From assembly GCF_900129915.1 (NCBI RefSeq), contig NZ_FQXH01000006.1, positions 62,001-126,000 of the forward strand: a DNA stretch of 64,000 nucleotides. The letters are read 5' to 3'. Source of the DNA: Tepidibacter thalassicus DSM 15285. Lineage in GTDB: Bacteria > Bacillota > Clostridia > Peptostreptococcales > Peptostreptococcaceae. A model generated the notes under the pieces. It was not told the origin of the DNA. It ran no database searches and was given only the letters and a program-made list of their open reading frames with translations. Within the stretch, counting starts at the first letter, position 1. Each line of letters begins with the position of its first letter. The position numbers and the translations under genes were made by a program. Shown one piece after another: positions 16,918 to 26,700 of this stretch.

Positions 16918-18264
16918 TTAAAATTTAACTCCAAAATATTTTTTTGTTTCAAGTATTATCACATTACTCAATCCTATAATAGCAATTAGATTAGGAATTG
17001 CCATTAATCCATTTACAATATCAGCAATTATCCATATTAAGTCTAATTTTAAAAACACTCCTACCAAAACTAAAAATATATAAATATATCTATAAGGTTT
17101 TATTCCTTTTATCCCAAATAAATATTCACTACATCTTTCCCCATAATAATTCCAACCTAAAATAGTTGTAAATGCAAAAAATATAAGTCCTATAGTAATT
17201 ATAAATTCTCCTACTTTAGGTATTGGAAATCCTTTTTGGAATGCAAATGCAGTCATTTGAGCTCCAACATATTCAGATTTATATGCTTCTGTTAAAACTA
17301 ATGTTACACCTGTCATACTACATATTATAATTGTATCAAAAAAAGTTCCTGTCATCGATACTAAACCTTGTCTTACACACGATTTAGTTCTAGCAGCAGC
17401 TGCTGCTATAGGAGCAGATCCTAAACCTGATTCATTTGAAAACACACCTCTTGCTATTCCACTTTGAATTGACTTCATAACTGTCGCACCAAGAAAACCA
17501 CCTGCTGCAGCTACAGGAGTAAATGCAGATTTTATAATTAAATAAATAGTCTGAGGAATAACTTTTATGTTATACACAATAATCATTATCGAGCCTAATA
17601 TATACAATACAGCCATAAATGGTACTATAAATTCACATACCCTCGAAATACTCTTTATACCTTTTAAAGTTACTAATGCTACAAGTAAAGTTATAGCCAT
17701 GGCACTTACTACTATTGGAATATTAAATGTAGCATTTAATGCACTTGTAATAGCATTAACTTGTGGAAATGTCCCTATACCAAAGAAAGCTACTCCTATG
17801 CCAAACACCGCAAATAATTTTGCTAAAAATTTATTTCCAAGTCCTTTTTCAATATAATACATTGGTCCTCCTGACATTTGACCATTTTCATCTACTTCTC
17901 TATACTTTACTGCAAGCAACCCTTCTGCATATTTTGTAGCCATTCCAAAAAATGCTGCTATCCACATCCAAAAAAGCGCTCCCGGACCTCCTGCTTTTAT
18001 AGCTGTCGCAACCCCAACAATATTACCCGTACCAATTGTCGCAGCAAGTGCTGTACAAAGAGCTGCAAAACTTGATACATCTCCATCACCATTATTATCT
18101 TCATCTTTTTTAAATAAATATTTTAAAGCTAAAGGCAATTTAAATATCTGTAAAATTCCAAGCTTTAATGTTAAATAAATCCCTGTACCAACTAGTAAAA
18201 CAAGTAATGGTGGTCCCCATATAAAAGAATCAATCTTACTAAATATTTGAATAACATTTTCCAT
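16918..18264 (-). CDS. Sodium:glycine/alanine symporter (AGCS family), riboswitch-controlled
   Basis: About 448 residues, 10-11 membrane segments. Motifs ATIGTGNIVGVATAIKAGGPGA, GGPMYYIEKGLGNKF and FSNESGLGSAPIAAAAART match the AGCS family. The ATG at 18264 is preferred because AGGAGAGG lies upstream of it; the open frame continues to 18318 but that part overlaps the terminator region. A singlet glycine riboswitch directly upstream makes glycine the likely substrate or signal. Confidence 0.92.
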   Translation of the reverse strand: MENVIQIFSKIDSFIWGPPLLVLLVGTGIYLTLKLGILQIFKLPLALKYLFKKDEDNNGDGDVSSFAALCTALAATIGTGNIVGVATAIKAGGPGALFWMWIAAFFGMATKYAEGLLAVKYREVDENGQMSGGPMYYIEKGLGNKFLAKLFAVFGIGVAFFGIGTFPQVNAITSALNATFNIPIVVSAMAITLLVALVTLKGIKSISRVCEFIVPFMAVLYILGSIMIIVYNIKVIPQTIYLIIKSAFTPVAAAGGFLGATVMKSIQSGIARGVFSNESGLGSAPIAAAAARTKSCVRQGLVSMTGTFFDTIIICSMTGVTLVLTEAYKSEYVGAQMTAFAFQKGFPIPKVGEFIITIGLIFFAFTTILGWNYYGERCSEYLFGIKGIKPYRYIYIFLVLVGVFLKLDLIWIIADIVNGLMAIPNLIAIIGLSNVIILETKKYFGVKF

Positions 18265-18300
18265 ACACAACACACCTCTCCTAATTTTAATTTTTTCCAA

Positions 18301-18330
18301 ATAAAAAAGCCAAATCACATGATTTGGCCT
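18301..18330 (-). terminator. Riboswitch expression-platform terminator
   Basis: Stem GCCAAATCA/TGATTTGGC with a 2-base centre (18328-18309), followed by TTTTTT (18308-18303) on the minus strand. It lies between the glycine aptamer and the symporter start. Confidence 0.85.
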
Positions 18331-18443
18331 CTGGTCTTGAACATATTCTAATTAGAATACATCCCCTGTCCTTTTACCTGAGAGTTTCGCTGATTAATAA
18401 TCAGCTTTGCCCCTTCGGTGCTCATATAGAGTCTCTCCAGAGG
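18328..18443 (-). ncRNA. Glycine riboswitch, single aptamer with ghost hairpin
   Basis: Minus strand, in order: P1 5' arm CCTCTGG (18443-18437) followed by AGAG, the conserved ACCGAAGGGGCAAAGC block (18419-18404), a P3b-type TGATTATTAATCA hairpin, AAACTCTCAGGTAAAAGGACAGGGG (in pieces: CTCTCAGG then AAAAGGACAGG) closing P1 at 18368-18363. Then a TATTCTAATTAGAATA hairpin (18359-18344) in the place of a ghost aptamer, and CCAGAGG (18334-18328), a perfect complement of the P1 5' arm, touching the terminator. Only one full aptamer is present. Confidence 0.93.
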
Positions 18444-18506
18444 TTCGTCCAGTAACAGTTTTTATCCTACTACCTTCATCCGAAGCTATTAATTTGTATG
18501 AAATAC

Positions 18507-18534
18507 ATTATAGCATTTATTTATTATTTGTAAA
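18507..18534 (-). promoter_or_regulatory. Sigma-A promoter of the riboswitch transcript
   Basis: TTTACA (18534-18529), 16 bases, TATAAT (18512-18507) on the minus strand, about 65 bases before the aptamer. Confidence 0.75.
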
Positions 18535-18660
18535 GTACAAATATCGTTTTCGCAATAATTGGAATTTTCTATAAAAATAACATATTGTAAGTACAAACAA
18601 TATATTATAAAATTATTATATTAAAACTTAATATAATATTAACATAAGGAGGTTTTTATT

Positions 18661-19455
18661 TTGAACGTAGCAATAATTGGTGCAGGTAATGGTGGGAAAA
18701 ATATTATTAAAGCAATAAGTGAAACAAAAGATATTAATATTGTACTAGTAGTTGATAAAAACTTAGAAGCGCCTGGTATATTATTAAGTAAAGAGCTAGG
18801 AATAAATTACTCACAATCCATAGAGGATATAAATAATTATAATTTAGATTTAATAATTGAAGCAACAGGAAATGAATCTATCACTAATTTATTAATTGAA
18901 CAGTACTGTAGCAAATGTAAAATAATCGACTCTACAGGAGCTCGCTTAATAATGTCTCTTGTCGAAAAAAATATTGATACATTAAAAAAACTAAATAACC
19001 AAATATCTATAATAAGTAATACTTCTAACATTATAAAAAAAGAATTAAATGAAATTTCATATTGTACTAATAATATAGATAGTATTAGTAATATTCTTTT
19101 AGACTCTACAAAAGCATCTATTAAACATATAGATGAAACTGATAGAATAATTCAAGCTGTCAACAAAATTGCAAATCAAACTAAAATACTAGGCATAAAT
19201 GCTACAATTGAAGCTGCTAGAGCTGGTCAATACGGAAAAGGTTTCTCTGTTGTTGCAAATGAAGTTCAAAAACTTGCCGATAGTAGTGAAAAATTTGCAA
19301 AAGAAATTAATGAAATACTATTAAGAATAACTCAAGAAATACAAAAAACAAATGAAGAAGTATATAAACTAAAAAATCTTTCTAAAACACAAATGGACTC
19401 ATCTAATAAAGTAAATATTGCAGTAAACGAACTTATAGATGAAACTACTATGTAA
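18661..19455 (+). CDS. Soluble chemoreceptor with N-terminal Rossmann-fold domain
   Basis: 264 residues, start TTG with AGGAGG upstream. Residues 1-110 form a nucleotide-binding Rossmann-type domain ([16 protein letters not shown], then [15 protein letters not shown] and CKIIDSTGA) like DapB or aspartate dehydrogenase N-domains. Residues about 115-264 are a coiled coil with the chemoreceptor tip ([20 protein letters not shown]...EVQKLAD, about 180-207) that contacts CheA/CheW. There are no membrane segments and no HAMP domain. It probably senses a soluble dinucleotide or metabolite; the ligand is unknown. The gene is single, with its own terminator, and no che genes are nearby. Confidence 0.88.
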   Translation: MNVAIIGAGNGGKNIIKAISETKDINIVLVVDKNLEAPGILLSKELGINYSQSIEDINNYNLDLIIEATGNESITNLLIEQYCSKCKIIDSTGARLIMSLVEKNIDTLKKLNNQISIISNTSNIIKKELNEISYCTNNIDSISNILLDSTKASIKHIDETDRIIQAVNKIANQTKILGINATIEAARAGQYGKGFSVVANEVQKLADSSEKFAKEINEILLRITQEIQKTNEEVYKLKNLSKTQMDSSNKVNIAVNELIDETTM

Positions 19456-19458
19456 TTA

Positions 19459-19497
19459 TAAAATCCCTTGCTGCATTTTAACAGCAAGGGATTTTAT
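19459..19497. terminator. Bidirectional terminator
   Basis: 14-bp stem AAAATCCCTTGCTG/CAGCAAGGGATTTT (19460-19495) between convergent genes. Confidence 0.88.
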
Positions 19498-21578
19498 GTG
19501 TTTAATTCATCAACAATTTTTACATCTGTTATTTTACTTCTTTTACCGATATTTAAAACTTCTATTCCTTGAGAATTTCTAGTTGATTGAACATCTATGT
19601 CTTTTGTATTAATAACTAATTCTTTTTTATTGTTTTTAAACAAAATTATGTCTATATCATCTTTTATATAAATCATCCTTATTAATTTTGATTTTGCTGA
19701 ATAAGCTTTAACAAGTTTTTTTCTATTAGTTTTAGTTTTATAATTTGACATTTCTACTTTTGCTATTTTTCCATTTTCAAAACAACAAATAACATATCCA
19801 TCATAATTATTTGATAAACACATATATATAATTTTTTCATTTTCATCTAAACCTAATATATTTGTCAAATACTCTCCTAAAGAACTAGCTTTACAATCAT
19901 TAATTTCATATAGTCTTAATTTATACACATTTTGTTTATTTGAAAACAAAAGTAATTCATCTTTATTTTTCGCTTCAATTTCCTGTATTATAAAATCATC
20001 TTCTTTTAATTTTTGCTCTGAAAATGCCCTCAATGAAGCAATTGTTATTTTTTTAATATAATTTTCATTAGTTAAAAATAATTTAACTGTATAATCTTCT
20101 ATTAAATGCTCCTCGTTAATTTCATCAATATTTTCTCCATCTATTATATGTGTTTTTCTAGGTTGTCCATACTTTTTAGATACTTCTTTAAGTTCTTTTA
20201 TTATAATATTTTTAATTTTATTATCATCTTCAACAATCTCTAATAAATTTTTAAGTTCTTTTTTTATATCATCTATCATCTGAATTTGATTTGATATATA
20301 CTCTTTATTTAAATTCCTAAGTTTAATCTCAGCAATATATTCTGCTTGTACATTATCTAGATTAAATCCTTTCATCAAATTAGGAACAACCTCTTTATCT
20401 TCTTTAGTATCTTTAATTATTTTTATAGCTTTATCAATATCAAGTAGTATTTTTTCAAGTCCTAAAAGAAGATGAAGTTTATCAGACTTTTTATTTATAT
20501 CATAATTTAAATATCCTTTTATACATTTTATTCTAAATTCAACCCATTCTTTTAGTATACCTTTTATCCCTAATACTCTCGGTTTTCCATCTATTAATAT
20601 ATTAAAATTACATGTAAAATTATCTTCAAGTGGAGTTAATTTATAGAGTTTTTTCATTAATAAATCTACATTTGTATTTTTCTTTAAATCTAAAGTTATT
20701 TTTAAACCATTCAAATCTGTTTCATCTCTCACATCTGTTATTTCTTTTATTTTATTATCCTTTACCAAATCTACAATTTTATCTATTATAGTTTCAACAT
20801 TTGTTGTATAAGGAATTTCATAAATTTCAATACAATTATTTTTTTTATCATAATTATATCTTCCCCTTAATTTAAAACTTCCCTTTCCAGTTTCATAAAT
20901 CTTTTTAATTTGTTCTTTTTTATAAATTAAATATCCTCCTGATGCTAAATCGGGTGCTTTAAGATACTTAGTTATATCTAAATTCTCATTTTTTATGTAC
21001 TTTATAGTAGTTTCACAAACTTCCCTTAAGTTAAAACTACATATACTATTTGCCATTCCTACAGCAATTCCCTGATTTGCATTTACTAATATATTTGGAA
21101 AAGTAGTAGGAAGAAGTTTTGGTTCTTTTAATGTTCCATCGTAATTATCCATAAATTCAACTGTATTTTTATCTATATATTTAAACAATTCATTGCAAAT
21201 TTTATCAAGCTTTACTTCTGTATAACGCGGTGCTGCATAACTCATATCTTTAGAATACTTTTTACCAAAATTACCTTTAGAATCTATAAACGGATGAAGT
21301 AATGACTCATTCCCCCTTGTTAATCTAACTAAAGTTTCGTATATTGCCATATCGCCATGGGGATTTAATTTCATAGTTTGTCCAACAACATTTGCTGATT
21401 TCGTTCTATTTCCATTAATTAACCCCATCTTATACATAGTATATAATAATTTTCTATGACTAGGTTTTAATCCATCAATTTCTGGAATCGCTCTCGAAAC
21501 AATTACACTCATGGCATATGGCATATAATTTTTTTCAAGTGTTTCCGTAATCTTTTGTCTACATATATTACTTATCAT
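19494..21578 (-). CDS. parC: Divergent type IIA topoisomerase subunit A (ParC/GyrA-like)
   Basis: 694 residues. The breakage-reunion domain carries the catalytic Tyr119 in AAPRYTE. The position equal to E. coli GyrA Ser83 is Met77 and that of Asp87 is Glu81 (HGDMAIYET). The C-terminal propeller is short and has no GyrA box (QRRGGKG), favouring a topoisomerase IV-type enzyme over gyrase. Forms a heterotetramer with the subunit encoded directly upstream, 14 bases away. The sequence departs from standard GyrA and ParC in several motifs, so it may be a second, specialised enzyme; the window shows no other topoisomerase to compare. Confidence 0.82.
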   Translation of the reverse strand: MISNICRQKITETLEKNYMPYAMSVIVSRAIPEIDGLKPSHRKLLYTMYKMGLINGNRTKSANVVGQTMKLNPHGDMAIYETLVRLTRGNESLLHPFIDSKGNFGKKYSKDMSYAAPRYTEVKLDKICNELFKYIDKNTVEFMDNYDGTLKEPKLLPTTFPNILVNANQGIAVGMANSICSFNLREVCETTIKYIKNENLDITKYLKAPDLASGGYLIYKKEQIKKIYETGKGSFKLRGRYNYDKKNNCIEIYEIPYTTNVETIIDKIVDLVKDNKIKEITDVRDETDLNGLKITLDLKKNTNVDLLMKKLYKLTPLEDNFTCNFNILIDGKPRVLGIKGILKEWVEFRIKCIKGYLNYDINKKSDKLHLLLGLEKILLDIDKAIKIIKDTKEDKEVVPNLMKGFNLDNVQAEYIAEIKLRNLNKEYISNQIQMIDDIKKELKNLLEIVEDDNKIKNIIIKELKEVSKKYGQPRKTHIIDGENIDEINEEHLIEDYTVKLFLTNENYIKKITIASLRAFSEQKLKEDDFIIQEIEAKNKDELLLFSNKQNVYKLRLYEINDCKASSLGEYLTNILGLDENEKIIYMCLSNNYDGYVICCFENGKIAKVEMSNYKTKTNRKKLVKAYSAKSKLIRMIYIKDDIDIILFKNNKKELVINTKDIDVQSTRNSQGIEVLNIGKRSKITDVKIVDELNT

Positions 21579-21592
21579 AAAATCCTCTCCTC

Positions 21593-23563
21593 TTAACTGA
21601 CATCTGTCATATCTATATACCTATGTCCATTTTCTGTTATAAATTTTTTTCTCTCTTTTATATCATCTCCCAACAACATATCAAAAACTCTTTGTGTTTT
21701 TTCTACATCCTCAGGAAGTATTTGAATTAACCTTCTAGTTTCTGGATTCATAGTTGTATGCCACATCATATCAGGTTCATTTTCTCCAAGCCCTTTAGAT
21801 CTTTGAATTGTATATTTTCCTTTTATTTTAGATAAAATACTATTCTTTTCTCTCTCATTATAAGCAAAATAAGTTTTTCTAGATGTATTAATTTCAAATA
21901 ATGGCGATTCAGCAATATACACTTTTCCTTCTTTAATAAGTGTTGGAACTAATCTATAGAGCATAGTTAATATTAAAGTTCTAATTTGAAAACCATCAAC
22001 ATCTGCATCCGTACAAATAATTACCTTATCCCATTTTAGATTATTTATATCAAAAGTATTTAAATCTTTATTGTATTTAGAATCAATTTCCACTCCACAT
22101 CCTAAAACTTTCAACAAATCAACTATAATATCATTTTTAAATATTTTATCATAATCGGCTTTAAGACAATTTAATATTTTACCTCTAACAGGAATTATAG
22201 CCTGAAACTCAGCATCTCTTCCCATCTTACAAGATCCAAGTGCAGAATCCCCTTCAACAATGAATAATTCCCTTTTACTTACATCTTTAGTTCTACAATC
22301 TACAAATTTTTTAACTCTATTCTTAATATCTATACTTCCACCTAACTGTTTTTTTATATTAATTCTTGTCTTTTCAGCTCTTTCTCTACTTCTTTTATTT
22401 ACAAGAATTTGCTCCACTATTTTATCAGCCTCTAATTTATTTTCTATAAAATAAATCTCAAGCTTTTCTTTAAGCAAATCTGTAATAGCCTCTTGAATAA
22501 ATTTATTAGTTATTGCTTTTTTAGTTTGATTTTCATAACTAGTTATAGTTGAAAAAGAATTTACAACGAGTATTAAACTATCTTGAATATCTATAAAACT
22601 AATTTTTTTCTCATTTTTATTATACTTATTATTTTCTTTTAAATATTTATCTATTGCATATACAAATGCATTTTTTACTGCTTTGTCTGGAGAACCTCCA
22701 TATTCCAAAAAACTAGAATTATGATAATACTCAAGCAAATTAATCTCATTATTAAAACAAAACCCCACTTGAATTTTTAATTTATACTCTGGTTTATCAC
22801 TTCTATCTCTTCCTTTTCTTTCTTCTTCATAAAATTGTATACTAGTAAATCCTTTATCTTCATTAACATCTTTTATATAATCTAAAATACCATTTTCATA
22901 CAAATATTCATAACTTTCATCTAATTCTTCATCGTATAACTTAAATTTAAGTCCTGCATTCACTATAGCTTGCTTTTTTAATATATCCTTATAATATTCT
23001 AATGGAATATTTATGTCTGTAAAAACATCAATATCAGGCTTCCATTTTATAATAGTACCAGTATAATCATATTTACATTTTTCCTTTTTCAAACCTCCTA
23101 TATTTTCACCCTTCTCAAAGTGAAGTTCATATTTATAACCATCTCTAAAAACAATAACATCCATATATTCAGAACTATATTGAGTTGCACAACTCCCAAG
23201 TCCATTTAACCCTAAACTAAATTCATAATTTTCTCCTGAATTATTTTTATATTTACCACCAGCATAAAGCTCACAAAAAACTAATTCCCAATTATATCTC
23301 TGCTCTTTCTCATTGTAATCAAGAGGAATTCCTCTTCCTCTATCTTTTATCATAATAGAATTATCTTTAAATCTAATTACTTCTATTATATCTCCAAATC
23401 CTTCTCTCGCTTCATCTATTGAATTCGATAATATTTCAAACATAGAATGTTTACATCCCTCAATACCATCAGAACCAAATATCACACTAGGTCTAAGCCT
23501 AACTCTATCAGCTCCCTTAAGAGAAGATATACTATTATTTCCATATTCATTTTTTTTACTCAT
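21593..23563 (-). CDS. parE: Divergent type IIA topoisomerase subunit B (ParE/GyrB-like)
   Basis: About 656 residues. GHKL ATPase features are present: EILSNSIDEAREGFGD (Asn that holds Mg), IMIKDRGRGIPLDYN and SLGLNGLGSCATQ. The TOPRIM domain has FIVEGDSALGSCKMGRDAEF (usual EGDSAGGS has Leu here) and the DADVDG metal motif in CTDADVDGFQIRT. C-terminal KGLGENEPDMMWHTTMNPETR is typical. The ATG at 23563 is used because AGGTGG lies eight bases upstream; a longer frame starts inside that site. It leads a two-gene operon with the A subunit. Confidence 0.85.
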   Translation of the reverse strand: MSKKNEYGNNSISSLKGADRVRLRPSVIFGSDGIEGCKHSMFEILSNSIDEAREGFGDIIEVIRFKDNSIMIKDRGRGIPLDYNEKEQRYNWELVFCELYAGGKYKNNSGENYEFSLGLNGLGSCATQYSSEYMDVIVFRDGYKYELHFEKGENIGGLKKEKCKYDYTGTIIKWKPDIDVFTDINIPLEYYKDILKKQAIVNAGLKFKLYDEELDESYEYLYENGILDYIKDVNEDKGFTSIQFYEEERKGRDRSDKPEYKLKIQVGFCFNNEINLLEYYHNSSFLEYGGSPDKAVKNAFVYAIDKYLKENNKYNKNEKKISFIDIQDSLILVVNSFSTITSYENQTKKAITNKFIQEAITDLLKEKLEIYFIENKLEADKIVEQILVNKRSRERAEKTRINIKKQLGGSIDIKNRVKKFVDCRTKDVSKRELFIVEGDSALGSCKMGRDAEFQAIIPVRGKILNCLKADYDKIFKNDIIVDLLKVLGCGVEIDSKYNKDLNTFDINNLKWDKVIICTDADVDGFQIRTLILTMLYRLVPTLIKEGKVYIAESPLFEINTSRKTYFAYNEREKNSILSKIKGKYTIQRSKGLGENEPDMMWHTTMNPETRRLIQILPEDVEKTQRVFDMLLGDDIKERKKFITENGHRYIDMTDVS

Positions 23564-23670
23564 TTTAAAAACCACCTCATTTTTTAATTCACTATTTTAC
23601 ACTACACAAAACTTATGTTCGTGTCAAGATTACAATTAATATTAATAAAATTTTATTTATATGAATTTAA

Positions 23671-23699
23671 CCATATTACAAGTCAATAATACATAGTAT
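23671..23699 (+). promoter_or_regulatory. Possible sigma-E-type promoter of the multidomain operon
   Basis: CCATATT (23671-23677), 14 bases, CATAGTAT (23692-23699). Close to the Bacillus sigma-E consensus KMATATT-N14-CATACAMT. The same -10 also contains TATAAT for sigma-A, but with a poor -35 (TTACAA, 15-base spacing), so housekeeping expression is not excluded. Confidence 0.45.
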
Positions 23700-23732
23700 A
23701 ATATATTTAAATACACTATATGGAGGGAATTT

Positions 23733-26700
23733 ATGAGAAATAAAATCGCCATAGATATACATAAAAAAATATTAAAAGAACTCTTAAAACCAACATTTAT
23801 AAAAAAATTTCAATTATCAGAATCATTTATAAAAAATAATATCGATAATTATATATTTATTGCCAACATACATAAAATAGTTAAAAAAAATGACTACAGT
23901 TGCAAGTCTATATTTTTACTATGTGAAAATATACTAAATCAAATGTATAAAGGCTTAAACCAAAATGAATGGTTAATATATATATATAATATAGCTCTAT
24001 ACAAATCATTTCCTGACGCCGTAGAAATAGATGTAAATTCTATTCCTCAAAACATAAAAAATGCTTGTCATATATACCTCAAAATTTTAAAAATTATATG
24101 TGAATATGAAAAAATTTCAAACTCCTCAAGTTTTTATATTAAATATCCTTTGAATTTTTTAACTAACGATGAAATAAATAATCTCGAAAATCCATCAGAA
24201 TACAAAAAATTTATAAAAGCATTTAAAGACGAATATATATACGAAATGATGAAATTAAATCAAGAAATACTAAAACACAATACTCTCGACCATATATGTG
24301 GAGTTCACCATTTAGCAGTTTACATAGCTAGACAACTCAAATTTATTGGTATTCCCGTAGATTTAGGAAGAGTTTCTGGAAGTGCAGCTGGACATGACTT
24401 AGGTAAATTTGGTTGCAAAAAATCTGAATCAAAAAAAGTGCCTTACCTTCATTACTATTATACAGATCAATGGTTTAAAAAGCACAATATAACATACATC
24501 GGACATATAGCATTAAATCATTCTGTTTGGGACTTAGAACTTGAAAATTTATCTCTTGAATCTCTAATTTTAATTTACTGTGATTTTCGCGTAAAAAATA
24601 AAAAAGATGAAAATAACAATATATCTATGCATATTTTCAGTTTAAAAGAATCATTTAAAGTAATACTTGAAAAACTCGATAATTTAAATTCCGAAAAAGA
24701 AAAAAGATACACTAGAGTATACTACAAATTAAAAGATTTTGAAAATTATTTAATTCACATAGGAATCAACTTAAATTACAACGAAGAAAAAAAAATAAAC
24801 AATAAAGAAAAAGCTTATTATTCTCTAATAACAGGAAATGATATAGTAAAAAATATAAAATACCTTTCAGTACACCACAATATAAATTTAATGTATAAAC
24901 TCAGAAATGAACATTCTCTTAACTTTATCTTAGAATTAGCTCGAAGTGAAAATGACGGAAAAAATATTCGTGAATATTTACAAGTGTTTGAAGAATACTC
25001 TACTTACTTAACTCAAAATCAAAAAATTATTATGCTTAAATTTTTATATGAACAACTAATTCACCCAGAAGATGATATAAGAAGACAATGTGCAGAACTT
25101 ATAGGTACTTTAATTGCTATATTTGATGAAGATTACAGAAAAGAAATTCCTGAAAATGTAACATTAAATCCTCCTCGCATAACTAGTTGTAATCTTTTAA
25201 ATAAATATTTAAACATTTTTATAAATCCAGATCATAAGATAATAGACATTCATCAAAAATGGATAGGTTACAGCATTAGAATTATGATTTCTTCTCTATT
25301 CTCTAATAGTAACAAAACTCAAATAGACGACTATAAAAAAGTATTATTTAATCACTATAAAAAAGCTTTTCATAAAAAAAATAGTATCAAATTATATTTA
25401 TTACATACTGCAAAATACATACCTGTATCAGAAAATGATGATATTTTATTTGATTTTATACTTAAAATGATTAAAAGCGAAAATGATAATTTAAGAATTT
25501 CAGCACTTGATACTGCTTATAATTTGATTTTAAAAATCAATAAAAACTCTAATTTTATAAAAAATCTCAAAAATCATTTTAAAAACAATATTTTAAAATC
25601 TACTATACCAGCTGAAAACTTTTTAAACTTAAAAATAATAAAAGCTCTTGATTTAAAAAAAGAATTAATTGATAAATATATTGAATTTTACAATAACGAT
25701 GAATCTAAAATAGCAAATATATTTCTAAGCAATCTTAAAACTCTAACACCTTGGATTATAAAAAAGACAAATATAGATCTTTTACTCGAATATACCCTTA
25801 AAAATTCAAATAATATGGCTTATACTGCTATGCACTTTTGTAATATTTTAAAAGTCAGTGATATAGAATACGTCAGAAATACTGCTGGAAAAGCTATAAT
25901 AAAAATTATGCCTCATCTATCACCAGAACAAAGAAATGATATAGCTATTGAACTTTTAAGATCTCTTGAAATAGAGAAATATCAATTTAGTAAATATATA
26001 CCATATTATCTAGGTAAAATAATACTATATCTTCAGCCCTTAGAATTAAATGAACTTATAAATGATTTAATTGAAAAAATCAAACAATCTAGTGTTCAAC
26101 TTAATTCTCTACTTCTTAAAACTATTGGTATAACTATTGAACATTATCCTAAATACAAAAACAGATTTTCAGAAGAAAATAAAGCTTATACAGAAAGACT
26201 TGTAAAATTACTAGGAATACTCTTAAACGGACTTGCTCACTATGACCCTCAAATAAAAAAAATAGCTTTTAAAGTTATAGGAAAAGAAATATTCGGATCA
26301 AAAATTCTTTCGCTTGATGAAAAAAAATACATATTCAAACTAATCGCAAAAAAAATTTTAATACTTCTAGACTCTATCGAAGAAAAAGATATTATATTTT
26401 TAACAAATGCAGCTGCATTAAATCACATATATAGATTTATATCTAACTACACATTTTTTAATTCAAATTTACTAATTGAAATACCAAAAAAAATAGCTTT
26501 TTTCCCAGGTACATTTGATCCATTTTCTCTTAGCCATAAGCAAATTGCAAAAGCAATTCAATCACTTGGATTTGAAGTTTATTTAGCTGTTGATGAATTT
26601 TCATGGTCTAAAAAAGCACAGCCAAATTTATTTAGAAGAAATATAATAAATATGTCAATAGCCGATGAGCTTAATATTTATTTATATCCTAAAGATATTC

